Positions 34,141 to 42,483 of a DNA stretch of 64,000 nt are shown in pieces. The DNA comes from Limosilactobacillus oris. Lineage in GTDB: Bacteria > Bacillota > Bacilli > Lactobacillales > Lactobacillaceae. The position numbers were made by a program, and so were the translations under genes. Within the stretch, counting starts at the first letter, position 1. Every line of letters starts with the position of its first letter. The notes under the pieces are model-generated. The model was not told the origin of the DNA, made no database searches, and was given only the letters and a program-made list of their open reading frames with translations. The DNA lies in NCBI RefSeq assembly GCF_025311495.1, contig NZ_CP104398.1, positions 930,001 through 994,000 of the forward strand, in the 5' to 3' direction.

Positions 34141-35976
34141 TTAAGCCTTAATAGCTTCTTCTTTTCGTTGCTGACCGTTCCCCTTGCCTTCATGCTTGGA
34201 ATTGTTTGCTGGCTGCTTTTCATTTTCCTTCCCATGACGATTGTGGTTGGGATGGCGGTAATGATGGTTCTCAGAACGATTATTACCGTTCAGGATCGTT
34301 ACCATTGGGATAATCACGGGCCGACGACCAGTCCGCTCAAAGAGTAGCTTCTGCAAGCGGCTGACAATCGTCCGGTTTAATGCCCGCTGATCCACGTGCT
34401 TGTGGTTCTTAAAGGTATTCAGAATTGCCCAGAAGACTTCGTGGTTAGCAGCCTTAATCAGCTCTTGCGACTCGTGCATGTAGACAAAGCCTCGCGAAAC
34501 AATATCAGGACCGGCAACGATTTGGTAGTCCTTGAGGTCAACCACCGCAATGGCTGTCACAACCCCTTCTTCGGACAGCAGACGCCGTTCACGAATTTCT
34601 GGGTTACCAACCGTATCGCCAGCATCCCGACCATCAATGTACACATCACTGACGCTGTCAATGTGGTCGGCAATCCGGCAACTATCCTTGGTCAGGGCCA
34701 AAACATCCCCGTTAGCTAGGATAAAGCTGTTCTCCCGCGGCACCCCGGTTAATTCAGCCAGTTTGGTGTGAATCTTTTGCATCCGGTATTCCCCGTGGAC
34801 TGGCGCAAAGAACTTTGGCTTCATCAAACGAAGCATGAACTCTTCATCAATCTGGCCACCGTGTCCAGAGGTGTGGATATTGTTAACATAACCGTGGATG
34901 ACATTAGCGCTACTTTCTTCCAGTTTGTTAATCAAAGCGTTGACGCTGGTGGTATTCCCTGGAATTGGGTTACTGGAGAAGACCACCGTATCGTCCGGCT
35001 GGATGGTAATCTGCCGGTGGGTCCCGTTGGCAATCCGGCTCAGTGCGGCCATCGGTTCACCCTGGGAGCCGGTACACATAATCAGGACTTTCTCCGGTGG
35101 GTAGTTGTTAATTTCATTCTGGTCGATCAGGGCATCCTCCGGAATATTAAGGTAGCCCAGTTCCTGCCCCGCGGCAATCGCGTTTTCCATGCTCCGGCCA
35201 AAGACCGCGATCTTCCGACCCTGAGCAATTGCGGCATCTGAGGCTTCCCGAAGCCGGTAAACATTGGAAGCGAAGGAAGCGAAAATAATCCGGCCCTTAA
35301 TTCGTTCAAAAATTCGCCGAATGTGAATATCAACCCAGCGCTCGGACTTGGTAAACTGCGGTCGTTCCGCGTTCGTACTATCAGACGTCAAAAGCAGGAC
35401 GCCTTCATCACCAAGCTTAGCCATCTGTTGCAGGTTAGGACCCGGTAGGCCACCAACCGGCGTCAGGTCAAACTTGAAGTCCCCGGTCTGGATGATGGTA
35501 CCCTGTGGGGTGTGAACAGCAACCCCCAAGGTGTCGGGAATTGAGTGGGTCGTCCGGAAGAAGCTGACCCAGAGCTTCTTGAAGTGCACTTCGTCAAATT
35601 CGTTAATTTCGTGCAACTCCGCATTCCGCAAGAGGTGCTTTTCTTCCAACTTCCCCTTGATCAAGGACATTGCAAACGGCCCCGCGTAGATTGGTGCATT
35701 GACCTTCTGCAAGAAGAACGGCAGGCCCCCGATATGGTCTTCGTGACCGTGGGTGATAAAAATTCCCTTGATCTTGTCCTTGTTTTCAATCAGGTAGTCG
35801 TAATTCTGGATAACGTAGTCGACCCCGAGCAGTTCGTCCTCTGGGAAGAGGACCCCGCAGTCAATGATGATGATTTCATCCTGAAACTGCACACAGTACA
35901 TGTTCTTACCAATTTCACCTAGGCCCCCCATTGCATAAAAGGCCACTTCATTATTCTTAATCTTTAATTTTGCCAT
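34141..35976 (-). CDS. rnjA: Ribonuclease J
   Basis: 611 residues. Metallo-beta-lactamase/beta-CASP nuclease with 5'-exonuclease and endonuclease activity in RNA decay. GGLGEIGKN (about 17-25), THGHEDHIGG (zinc site, about 75), THSIPD and PVHGEYRMQ are intact. The HGHEDHIGG form matches J1 rather than the altered J2, so I used rnjA. The protein is longer than B. subtilis J1 (555) because of a tail of about 55 residues rich in Asn, His, Lys, Gly and Gln, which is probably disordered and may contact RNA. Confidence 0.88.
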   Translation of the reverse strand: MAKLKIKNNEVAFYAMGGLGEIGKNMYCVQFQDEIIIIDCGVLFPEDELLGVDYVIQNYDYLIENKDKIKGIFITHGHEDHIGGLPFFLQKVNAPIYAGPFAMSLIKGKLEEKHLLRNAELHEINEFDEVHFKKLWVSFFRTTHSIPDTLGVAVHTPQGTIIQTGDFKFDLTPVGGLPGPNLQQMAKLGDEGVLLLTSDSTNAERPQFTKSERWVDIHIRRIFERIKGRIIFASFASNVYRLREASDAAIAQGRKIAVFGRSMENAIAAGQELGYLNIPEDALIDQNEINNYPPEKVLIMCTGSQGEPMAALSRIANGTHRQITIQPDDTVVFSSNPIPGNTTSVNALINKLEESSANVIHGYVNNIHTSGHGGQIDEEFMLRLMKPKFFAPVHGEYRMQKIHTKLAELTGVPRENSFILANGDVLALTKDSCRIADHIDSVSDVYIDGRDAGDTVGNPEIRERRLLSEEGVVTAIAVVDLKDYQIVAGPDIVSRGFVYMHESQELIKAANHEVFWAILNTFKNHKHVDQRALNRTIVSRLQKLLFERTGRRPVIIPMVTILNGNNRSENHHYRHPNHNRHGKENEKQPANNSKHEGKGNGQQRKEEAIKA

Positions 35977-36258
35977 AGTACCTTTCTTTCCTTTATCGAT
36001 TTTATTAACGTTACTGTCATAACGGAAAAATCAGTAAGCTAAAAGAGCCGCTTTGTCTGCACAAGGTCGGCAACGAGTATTCATTTAGCTAATTACTATC
36101 ATTTAAAATCCGTACGTAAAACTAAGATTATTTTAACACATCTCTGGGGTTAGGGGTAGTAAAAGAGCAAGTGCCGAAAATCCCCTTAGCTAGATAACCG
36201 TGAGCAATGCAAAATGCAAACGGGCTCCAGTGCCCGGCAAATGGACTGCACCCTGTCA
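35977..36258. other. Spacer between RNase J and the IS element
   Basis: Carries the RNase J promoter region, which I could not place exactly. No gene seen. GGGCTCCAGTGCCCGGCAAA (36212-36231) recalls the GGTTCCAGTGTCCGG string at 5210, perhaps an old shared intergenic repeat. Confidence 0.35.
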
Positions 36259-36285
36259 AGTAGACAGGTAATTATACAATGAATG

Positions 36286-37149
36286 TTAGGCAGCTTGATG
36301 CCGGTATTCTACCGGGGTCAGGCTGTTTAATTTTACTTGATAACGGTGATGATTGTAGAAGTAGATATATTGATCAATTGAAGTGACTAGTTCCTCATAG
36401 CTTCGGAAGATTTGTCCATAGTAGGCCTCGTCCTTATAGTGGCTCCAGAAACTTTCCATCGGGGCATTATCAATGCACTTCCCGACGCGGGACATACTGC
36501 GACTGATACCATGCTCGGCCGTCAAACGAGCAAACTCCTTGGAAGTGTATTGGAAACCACGATCACTATGAAGTAATGGTTTGGCAGTCGGATAGAGTTT
36601 TAAAGCCTGTTCAAGCGTCTTCATTACCAATGGGTTGTCATTGCGCTGGCTAACGACATAACTAATAATCTCGCCGTTGTATAAGTCCTTAACAGCACTG
36701 AGATAGGCTTTTTGACCATTACCATAAGTCAGATATGTTACATCAGTTACCCACTTTTCATTTAACCGTTTAGCTGTGAAATCGCGGTTAAGGAGGTTCG
36801 GCTCATAGCTTTGTCCACGAGCGATTGTGCAGCTGTGACGAGGACGACGAATCACCGCCCGCAGGTTCATTTCAACGAGAAGTCGCCGAATGCGCTTGTG
36901 GTTGTAGTGGCAGTTATAGCGGCGATTAATGAGCATCGTTAGTCTGCGGTAGCCCCAGGTACCCTTCATTTCCCAATAGGCCTGTCTGAGCCGCGCTTTT
37001 AGTTGCTTATTGACTGCTTCTTTAGTAGGAAGTGGTCGGGAAAGCCAGCGATAGTAAGCTGATCGTGAGACCTGGGCAAGAGCACAAAGTCGCTTGACTA
37101 ATTGCCCTGGAAAAGCCTGACAAGTAGCCTGAATGGCCTGATATCGCAT
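36286..37149 (-). CDS. IS3-family transposase OrfB (DDE catalytic part)
   Basis: 287 residues. An HTH_21-like start is followed by the rve integrase core: WVTDVTYL (first Asp), LLHSDRGFQYTS (second Asp), and MESFWSHYKDE with the catalytic Glu. The end NSLTPVEYRHQAA is typical of the IS150 group. The catalytic triad is intact. The frame is +1 relative to OrfA, not the -1 used by A6-type programmed shifts; the frame is open upstream to near the A6 run. Confidence 0.88.
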   Translation of the reverse strand: MRYQAIQATCQAFPGQLVKRLCALAQVSRSAYYRWLSRPLPTKEAVNKQLKARLRQAYWEMKGTWGYRRLTMLINRRYNCHYNHKRIRRLLVEMNLRAVIRRPRHSCTIARGQSYEPNLLNRDFTAKRLNEKWVTDVTYLTYGNGQKAYLSAVKDLYNGEIISYVVSQRNDNPLVMKTLEQALKLYPTAKPLLHSDRGFQYTSKEFARLTAEHGISRSMSRVGKCIDNAPMESFWSHYKDEAYYGQIFRSYEELVTSIDQYIYFYNHHRYQVKLNSLTPVEYRHQAA

Positions 37150-37195
37150 CAGATGACTACGATTATTTACTTCTTGTCTTCGTCCTCCAGGGCAC

Positions 37196-37861
37196 TTAAT
37201 TTTTTAGGAAGAAGTTTTCCGCGGCGAGGTCTTGATTGCGGGCTTCTAGTTCCTTGATCCGCCGTTCCAGTTGTTCTTCTTTACTTAACTTAGCCAAAGC
37301 CGGTTTTTGCATTTGATGTCCGCGATGATCAACGAGTGCTTCTCGACCGTCACGTTCATATTTCCGAACCCAGCTATAAACCTGGCTGTAGGAAACACCA
37401 TACTTCCTCACCGCTGTTTGGTAGTCCTTATCATTGGCAAGCGTGAAGTGGACAATTTCCAGCCGTTGATCGTAAGTAGTTTTCCGCGGTGTTTTCATCT
37501 TGGTAGAACCTCCCGTAATCTTCTTCAAGGTTTTACCGTTAGTATACTGGTTCACCCAACGCATGAGAAGACTACGACTGGAGATATTATACTTACGACA
37601 GCACTCTAGTTGCGAGTAATGATTGTCCAGATAATCCAGGACCGCCGCTCGCTTGAGGTCAGTAGGATAACGGCGACAAGTGTGTGGCTCCTTTAAGCCC
37701 GCCACCCCATTATTCTGGTAGTTAACGATCCACCTTCTTAAAGTTGTCCTGGCAATTCCCAGTTCTCGGGCCACCCCGCTTAAAGAGTGCTTTCTCTCCA
37801 GAACCTTTACCACGGCTACTAGCCGCTGATTTAGAGTATGATTACTAGTTCGATTGGACAT
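37196..37861 (-). CDS. IS3-family transposase OrfA (DNA-binding part)
   Basis: 221 residues. Two helix-turn-helix units (residues about 15-60 and 125-175) are followed by a leucine zipper-like end (LERRIKELEARNQDLAAEN). GGGGGAG precedes ATG. It ends in AAC-TTC-TTC-CTA-AAA-AAT-TAA, so a slippery A6 tract is at the stop. In the -1 frame the zipper would continue KLSALEDEDKK and then stop at 37167-37169. Confidence 0.87.
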   Translation of the reverse strand: MSNRTSNHTLNQRLVAVVKVLERKHSLSGVARELGIARTTLRRWIVNYQNNGVAGLKEPHTCRRYPTDLKRAAVLDYLDNHYSQLECCRKYNISSRSLLMRWVNQYTNGKTLKKITGGSTKMKTPRKTTYDQRLEIVHFTLANDKDYQTAVRKYGVSYSQVYSWVRKYERDGREALVDHRGHQMQKPALAKLSKEEQLERRIKELEARNQDLAAENFFLKN

Positions 37862-37913
37862 AAAAACTCCCCCTAGAGTTAGATGCAGAATTTTGTATAA
37901 TTCCGCGTCTACT

Positions 37914-38053
37914 CTAAGGGGAGCATATCAAAAGGCCGAACCCTGAAGCCCTACTTATATTTCCTATTCGTACCGTCGCGAGTATCGCCAAATCGCTGGC
38001 TTTCGGGTGGAGTGAGATGGTACCGTCCCCCCATTCCGTCTTCAGCCTTAAAA
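37914..38053. other. Spacer next to the IS element
   Basis: No gene or clear hairpin. Contains only sequence between the IS right end and the small hypothetical gene. Confidence 0.4.
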
Positions 38054-38401
38054 TCAGTCTTCCGTCGGCAATTCTTCTTCCTGACTTTCCCAAGCTGTTT
38101 GCCAGTCCTCGACCGGCTCACCGTCATCAGTAAACTTAATTGCCGACAGCTTGGCTAGTATTTCTTCATAGTACGGCTTAGAAAGGCGCAGGCTCTCCGC
38201 TGCCAACTTTCCCCGGCCCATAAAACTGTTCTGGTCAAGAATCTCGTTAATGGAACTGATGAGGCCGTTATCGACTTCGGACCCGAGGATTTCCAAGCTC
38301 TCCCGCTTGTACTGGTCCACGTAAAAGGCAACAAATGACTTTAAGGCCGTTGCTTGGGCGTCCGCGCTTAAATCCTGATAACTCTTTCCTTCTGTACTCA
38401 C
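38054..38401 (-). CDS. Small acidic cytoplasmic protein, function unknown
   Basis: 115 residues, no signal or membrane segment, mostly helical by eye, strongly acidic end (EEELPTED). Starts with GTG; AGGGAAG lies 8 bp upstream. I recognise no domain. It is the last gene in the direction of the MerR gene (58-bp gap), so the two could share a transcript. Confidence 0.6.
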   Translation of the reverse strand: MSTEGKSYQDLSADAQATALKSFVAFYVDQYKRESLEILGSEVDNGLISSINEILDQNSFMGRGKLAAESLRLSKPYYEEILAKLSAIKFTDDGEPVEDWQTAWESQEEELPTED

Positions 38402-38459
38402 AAATACCGCTTCCCTTTCTTGATTTTACCTCTACCATACCACAAACAACGGATCTTGG

Positions 38460-38906
38460 TTAGCCGCGGTCCTTACTTACTGGCCGACTGTAAAGTCTGG
38501 TTCCGTCTTGATCGACAATTGCGTAAACTTCCTTCTCAGGGTCGTTTGCCAAGGTCCCCAGGGCAACTTCTCCCGTCTTCGGCCCCAGCTGCGTAATCGC
38601 CTTGACCTGGTCGGCAATAAAAGTTCGAAAAATCTTCCCCAGCTCCTGACGCTCCCGTTCCTTTTTCACAGCGGTTGCCAGGGTAAAGCCCTGATCAAGA
38701 AAATATTTGATCGTTGCCACCCGAAAAAGAGTCAGAAAACTAAAATAGTGGTTCTTATTCTTATCACTCTGCTTTGATGAAATATAGCCCTTTCGTTCCC
38801 AGTAACGAATCTGGCTCGTCGAGACCCCCGTCACGTGGGCTAGTTCGGTCATGCTAATCCGCAAATGATCATTAGTAATCAACTGTCGAAACTGTTTCCC
38901 CAGCAC
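38460..38906 (-). CDS. MerR-family transcriptional regulator
   Basis: 148 residues from GTG 38906, which has GGAGG 7 bp upstream. The N-terminal domain reads RISMTELAHVTGVSTSQIRYWERKGYI, the MerR helix-turn-helix and wing. The C-terminal part (about 80-148) has no cysteine pattern of metal sensors, and could bind a drug-like molecule. Divergent from an MFS efflux pump with a shared palindromic operator, so it likely controls that pump and itself. Confidence 0.88.
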   Translation of the reverse strand: MLGKQFRQLITNDHLRISMTELAHVTGVSTSQIRYWERKGYISSKQSDKNKNHYFSFLTLFRVATIKYFLDQGFTLATAVKKERERQELGKIFRTFIADQVKAITQLGPKTGEVALGTLANDPEKEVYAIVDQDGTRLYSRPVSKDRG

Positions 38907-38942
38907 TTTGTCTCCTCCAATACAGTAATAATTCATTTTCTT

Positions 38943-39006
38943 ATTTTAATGATTATCGGCCATTCTTGTCAAATTATTTGACAAAGATACTAAATAGTCT
39001 TATTAT
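38943..39006. promoter_or_regulatory. Back-to-back merR and MFS promoters sharing a palindrome
   Basis: The 19-bp palindrome TTGTCAAATTATTTGACAA (38966-38984, perfect apart from the centre) provides a TTGACA -35 box on each strand. Plus: TTGACA 38978-38983, 17 bp, TATTAT 39001-39006 towards the MFS gene. Minus: TTGACA 38967-38972, 18 bp, TAAAAT 38943-38948 towards merR. A protein bound here would block or remodel both. Confidence 0.75.
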
Positions 39007-39044
39007 TCATACTCGTTAACTTTCCTGGAAAAGAGGTTTTATCC

Positions 39045-40547
39045 GTGAATGACGCTGAACAAGCTACCCTTGACATCAACGGCCGTCCCTATAACCGGCA
39101 GCTGATGGTCATCGTCCTCCTCATCGGTGCTTTCTGTACAATTCTTAACCAGACCATTCTCTCAACTGCCTTTCCGGCACTGATGGATGCTTTTGACATC
39201 AGTACGTCGACCGTTCAATGGCTGACGACTGGCTTTTTGATGGTCAACGGAATCATGATTCCCATCTCCGCCTTTCTAAGCAGCCGTTTCAACACCAAGG
39301 GACTCTTTGTGATTGCAATGGTTATCTTTGAAGTCGGAACGGTGATGGCCTGGTTGGCACCATCCTTCCCCGTCTTGCTGGCAGCCCGCTTGGTCCAGGC
39401 CGTCGGGGTCGGGATCAACATGCCGCTGATGCAAAACATCATGCTGACCATTTACCCACCGGAGAAGCGGGGGGCCGCAATGGGAATCAACGGGCTGGTC
39501 ATCGGTCTGGCCCCCGCGATCGGGCCTACTCTCTCTGGATGGGTCATTGATAACTTCAGCTGGCGCTGGCTCTTCGGGATGATTGTTCCAATTGCCGGAG
39601 TCGTTATCGTTGCCAGCTTCTTTTTGGTAAAGAACGTCATTCCGAACAATAAGCCGCACCTGGACTGGCTGTCAGTGATTCTATCCACCGCCAGCTTCGG
39701 CAGTATGCTCTACGGCTTTTCTAGTGTCGGTGATAAGGGCTGGACAGACCCGGTCGTCCTCGCTTCCATTATCATCGGGGCTATCTTAGTCATCTTCCTG
39801 GTATTGCGGCAGAATAAGCTCGACGAACCCTTCCTGGAATTCAAGGTTTTCGCCAGTGGTGAATTTACCCTCGCCACCATTTTAAGTTCCATCGTCATGA
39901 TGGCCATGGTGGGGGTCGAACTTGTTATCCCACTCTACCTGCAGATTATTCACGGTATGTCAGCCTTCCATTCTGGGTTAACCCTCCTGTTTGGGGCCCT
40001 GCTGATGGGGATTATGAGCCCGATTACCGGGAACCTCTTTGACCGCCACGGGGCCAAGCGGTTGGCAGTTACCGGGATGTTCATCCTAACCGTTGGGACC
40101 CTGCCGTTCGCATTTATTACCCGGGAAACACCGACTATCTATATCATCTTCCTATACGCCGTCCGGATGTTTGGGATTTCAATGGTCATGATGCCGGTTA
40201 CTACCGCCGGGATGAACTCCCTGCCGTTTAACCTGATTTCCCACGGGACCGCCGTCAACAACACGATCCGCCAAGTTGCCACTTCAGTCGGCACAGCGAT
40301 TATGATTTCCGTTTTGACCAACGTTACCAACAACAGTAAGCCGGCGCACACCCTGCTCGAACAATCACCACTGCAATACAAGTCACAGATGTTTGACGCG
40401 ACCCTGCAGGGCTACCACGCCGCTTTCTGGTTTGCAATCGGGTTTGCACTAGTCGGTCTTGCCCTGACCTTCCTGGTAACGAGCGGTAACGGAATTCACC
40501 TTGAGCTGGACTCTAAAGACATTAAGGAAGGGGCTGATAAGCAATGA
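39045..40547 (+). CDS. MFS multidrug efflux transporter, DHA2 family (EmrB/QacA type)
   Basis: 500 residues, about 14 membrane helices. DHA2 motifs are visible: LNQTILSTAFPAL in helix 1 (motif D1 region), VQAVGVGINMPLMQN (helix 4) and GLAPAIGPTLSGW (motif C of antiporters, near 155). It exports drugs or toxic molecules using the proton gradient. Start GTG with GAGG 8 bp upstream. The ATGA overlap with the next gene shows translational coupling; the divergent MerR gene is the probable regulator. Confidence 0.9.
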   Translation: MNDAEQATLDINGRPYNRQLMVIVLLIGAFCTILNQTILSTAFPALMDAFDISTSTVQWLTTGFLMVNGIMIPISAFLSSRFNTKGLFVIAMVIFEVGTVMAWLAPSFPVLLAARLVQAVGVGINMPLMQNIMLTIYPPEKRGAAMGINGLVIGLAPAIGPTLSGWVIDNFSWRWLFGMIVPIAGVVIVASFFLVKNVIPNNKPHLDWLSVILSTASFGSMLYGFSSVGDKGWTDPVVLASIIIGAILVIFLVLRQNKLDEPFLEFKVFASGEFTLATILSSIVMMAMVGVELVIPLYLQIIHGMSAFHSGLTLLFGALLMGIMSPITGNLFDRHGAKRLAVTGMFILTVGTLPFAFITRETPTIYIIFLYAVRMFGISMVMMPVTTAGMNSLPFNLISHGTAVNNTIRQVATSVGTAIMISVLTNVTNNSKPAHTLLEQSPLQYKSQMFDATLQGYHAAFWFAIGFALVGLALTFLVTSGNGIHLELDSKDIKEGADKQ

Positions 40548-41272
40548 TCATTATCATCATGTTTAGCGCAGCAATCGCAATGTTTGCCAGCATCATGTTC
40601 ATCGAACGCCGGGTCCCCCAGCTAATCTTAGCCACGCTCTGTGGACTGCTCTTTGTCGGCTCAACCCTCGTAATGACCCTCAATTACAGCCACCACTTTG
40701 GAATGCATCAGGTGACGACCACGACCCGCAAGCCGATTTACTCGGCTTCTAACTCTACTATGCCGTTAGCCCTCTACCAGCCAGTTGGTAGCAGTGGTCG
40801 CGACGACGTGTATATTTACAACGTTCAGGAACGGCAAAAGACAGCTAACCACACCCAGGCCAACGAGTTCACGACAAGTAAAATCAAGCGGACAGACCGG
40901 GCAACCCCCGAGCTGGTAACCACGGAAACCCGCTGGCGCTATAACAATAAATTCTTCGCCGCTCTCTACATGTGGTCCGGGATGGACGGGACCCTGGTCA
41001 AACGGACGAATACCTTGGAATACCCCCGCCCCTACGTTAAGCTGACAGTTAAACAGGCGAACCGACTGAAGAAGCTCGCCCAGTCACCAGCCGCCAAGCA
41101 GGCTCAGGCAAGGGCGCAACAGCAGGGCAAGGCCGCGGTTGCCGGTGCCGTCCAAGCGGCGTTAGCAAAGAACCCACACATGACTGCCCAGCAGATTCAA
41201 CAGGTTTCACAACAAGCCGAACAGCGGCTGCAGGGCCAGATGGTCAAAGAGATGCTGAAAAGCACTAAGTAA
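40544..41272 (+). CDS. DUF4811-like membrane protein coupled to the MFS pump
   Basis: 242 residues. Two N-terminal helices (about 1-18 and 25-46), then a mostly extracytoplasmic part (YIYNVQERQKT, RWRYNNKFFAALYMWSGM) and an Ala/Gln-rich helical tail (about 185-240). It resembles the DUF4811 proteins found beside lactobacillus DHA2 pumps; function unknown, perhaps a partner of the pump. Start overlaps the pump stop by 4 bp (ATGA). Terminator follows. Confidence 0.75.
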   Translation: MIIIIMFSAAIAMFASIMFIERRVPQLILATLCGLLFVGSTLVMTLNYSHHFGMHQVTTTTRKPIYSASNSTMPLALYQPVGSSGRDDVYIYNVQERQKTANHTQANEFTTSKIKRTDRATPELVTTETRWRYNNKFFAALYMWSGMDGTLVKRTNTLEYPRPYVKLTVKQANRLKKLAQSPAAKQAQARAQQQGKAAVAGAVQAALAKNPHMTAQQIQQVSQQAEQRLQGQMVKEMLKSTK

Positions 41273-41287
41273 ACCTAGCAACAGTAA

Positions 41288-41336
41288 AACCACCCTATGA
41301 TTGCTCAAATTTATTCTGAGTAATCATAGGGTGGTT
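41288..41336. terminator. Bidirectional terminator
   Basis: Stem AACCACCCTATGATT with AATCATAGGGTGGTT, 15 perfect pairs, between convergent genes. Confidence 0.88.
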
Positions 41337-41340
41337 GCTT

Positions 41341-42210
41341 TTAAAATCCATTGAATTCTTCTGGCAGCGATGACGTAAAGGTTAGCTGCTTTTGACTAAA
41401 GGGATCCAGGAAGGAAATCTTGCTGGCGTGTAGGAGTTGGTGATCAGCCCTGGTCATGTCGCCACCGTATAAGTGGTCACCAATCAATGGGTGGCCTGCC
41501 GAAGCCAGGTGGACGCGAATCTGGTGGGTCCGGCCGGTGTGCAGTTGCAGGCGGAGGCGGGCCCAGTCAACGCCTTGGTCCTCAACCCAGTATTCGGTGA
41601 CGGCCCGCTGTCCATCCGGCGCAATCACCCGGGCGACTTGGCCCCCCCGCCGGGCAATCGGCTGATCGATAACTCCATGGTTATCCGCGAACCGCCCACT
41701 GACCACCGCTGTGTATTCCTTGAGCATCTGGTGCTGTTGGACCTGCTGGCTGATCATACTCGACGCCACGTGGTGCTTGGCGACCAGGAGCAGGCCGCTG
41801 GTGAACCGGTCCAAACGGGTAATCAGGTGGGGCCGCAAATCCTCGCTCCCCTGCTCCTCCAAATAACCCTTGACCCGGTTTAAAATCGTCCCGTTGCTGG
41901 TGGTTGGCCCTGGAATTGAGGACACCCCCGCCGGCTTATCGACCACCAGCCAGTTATCATCCTCATAAGCTAGCTTCAGCGGCTCATGACTCACCGCTAC
42001 CGTGGGATCAGCCGGTTCGGGGGCCACCTGGATGGTTAGGGGCTGGTTCGGCAAGATCTGGGTTGTCGGCCGCACCACCCGGTGGTCAACCAGGAATTGC
42101 CCCTGCCCCTTCTTAATTTCATTGAAAAGCCGGTGTCCCATTCCCAACGACTGCAAAAACTTCTTGATCTTGACTGGTTCCTGACCGGTATACTGCCACG
42201 TTGCTTCCAT
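41341..42210 (-). CDS. RluA-family RNA pseudouridine synthase
   Basis: About 289 residues. Converts uridine to pseudouridine in rRNA or tRNA. An S4-like N-terminal region (KIKKFLQSLGMGHRL) precedes the catalytic domain with HLITRLDRFTSGL (catalytic Asp near 149) and the late motif HTGRTHQIRVHLASAGHPLIGD. Starts at 42210, where GGAGG is 7 bp upstream; the extra N-terminal residues of the long frame would overlap a terminator. RluD or RluB cannot be separated by sight. Confidence 0.9.
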   Translation of the reverse strand: MEATWQYTGQEPVKIKKFLQSLGMGHRLFNEIKKGQGQFLVDHRVVRPTTQILPNQPLTIQVAPEPADPTVAVSHEPLKLAYEDDNWLVVDKPAGVSSIPGPTTSNGTILNRVKGYLEEQGSEDLRPHLITRLDRFTSGLLLVAKHHVASSMISQQVQQHQMLKEYTAVVSGRFADNHGVIDQPIARRGGQVARVIAPDGQRAVTEYWVEDQGVDWARLRLQLHTGRTHQIRVHLASAGHPLIGDHLYGGDMTRADHQLLHASKISFLDPFSQKQLTFTSSLPEEFNGF

Positions 42211-42229
42211 TATTTCCCTCCTGATAATT

Positions 42230-42261
42230 AAAAAAAGAGGCAGGGCAATCACCCAACCTCT
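42230..42261 (-). terminator. Terminator after tRNA-Asp
   Basis: 10-bp stem with one mismatch (AGAGGTTGGG with CCCTGCCTCT), then a T7 run on the minus strand. Confidence 0.8.
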
Positions 42262-42274
42262 CACATATCATATA

Positions 42275-42349
42275 CGGTCCGTACGAGACTCGAACTCGTG
42301 ATCTCATCCGTGACAGGGATGCGTCCTAAACCAACTAGACCAACGGACC
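42275..42349 (-). tRNA. tRNA-Asp (anticodon GTC)
   Basis: Acceptor GGTCCGT/ACGGACC, anticodon stem CATCC/GGATG with loop CTGTCAC gives GTC. T-loop GTTCGAGTC. CCA not encoded. Isolated gene with its own terminator. Confidence 0.92.
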
Positions 42350-42483
42350 ATTTGACAACAAATAAAAGTATACGAAATTTTCTTGCACCCGTCAACTAAA
42401 AATCAGTAAATTCCCCATAATTAATTTCAGAATAGCTTATAATGATAATACTGTACTAAAACATTAAGGGGGAGTAATTAACT

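Larger units (their letters stand above)
36259..37913 (-). mobile_element. IS3-family (IS150-type) insertion sequence
   Basis: About 1.65 kb with two transposase frames and imperfect terminal inverted repeats: 36259-36279 (AGTAGACAGGTAATTATACAA) against the complement of 37893-37913, matching at 18 of 21 bases. The outer few bases of the true ends are uncertain, and I found no clear target duplication. It sits between rnjA and a small hypothetical gene. Confidence 0.85.
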
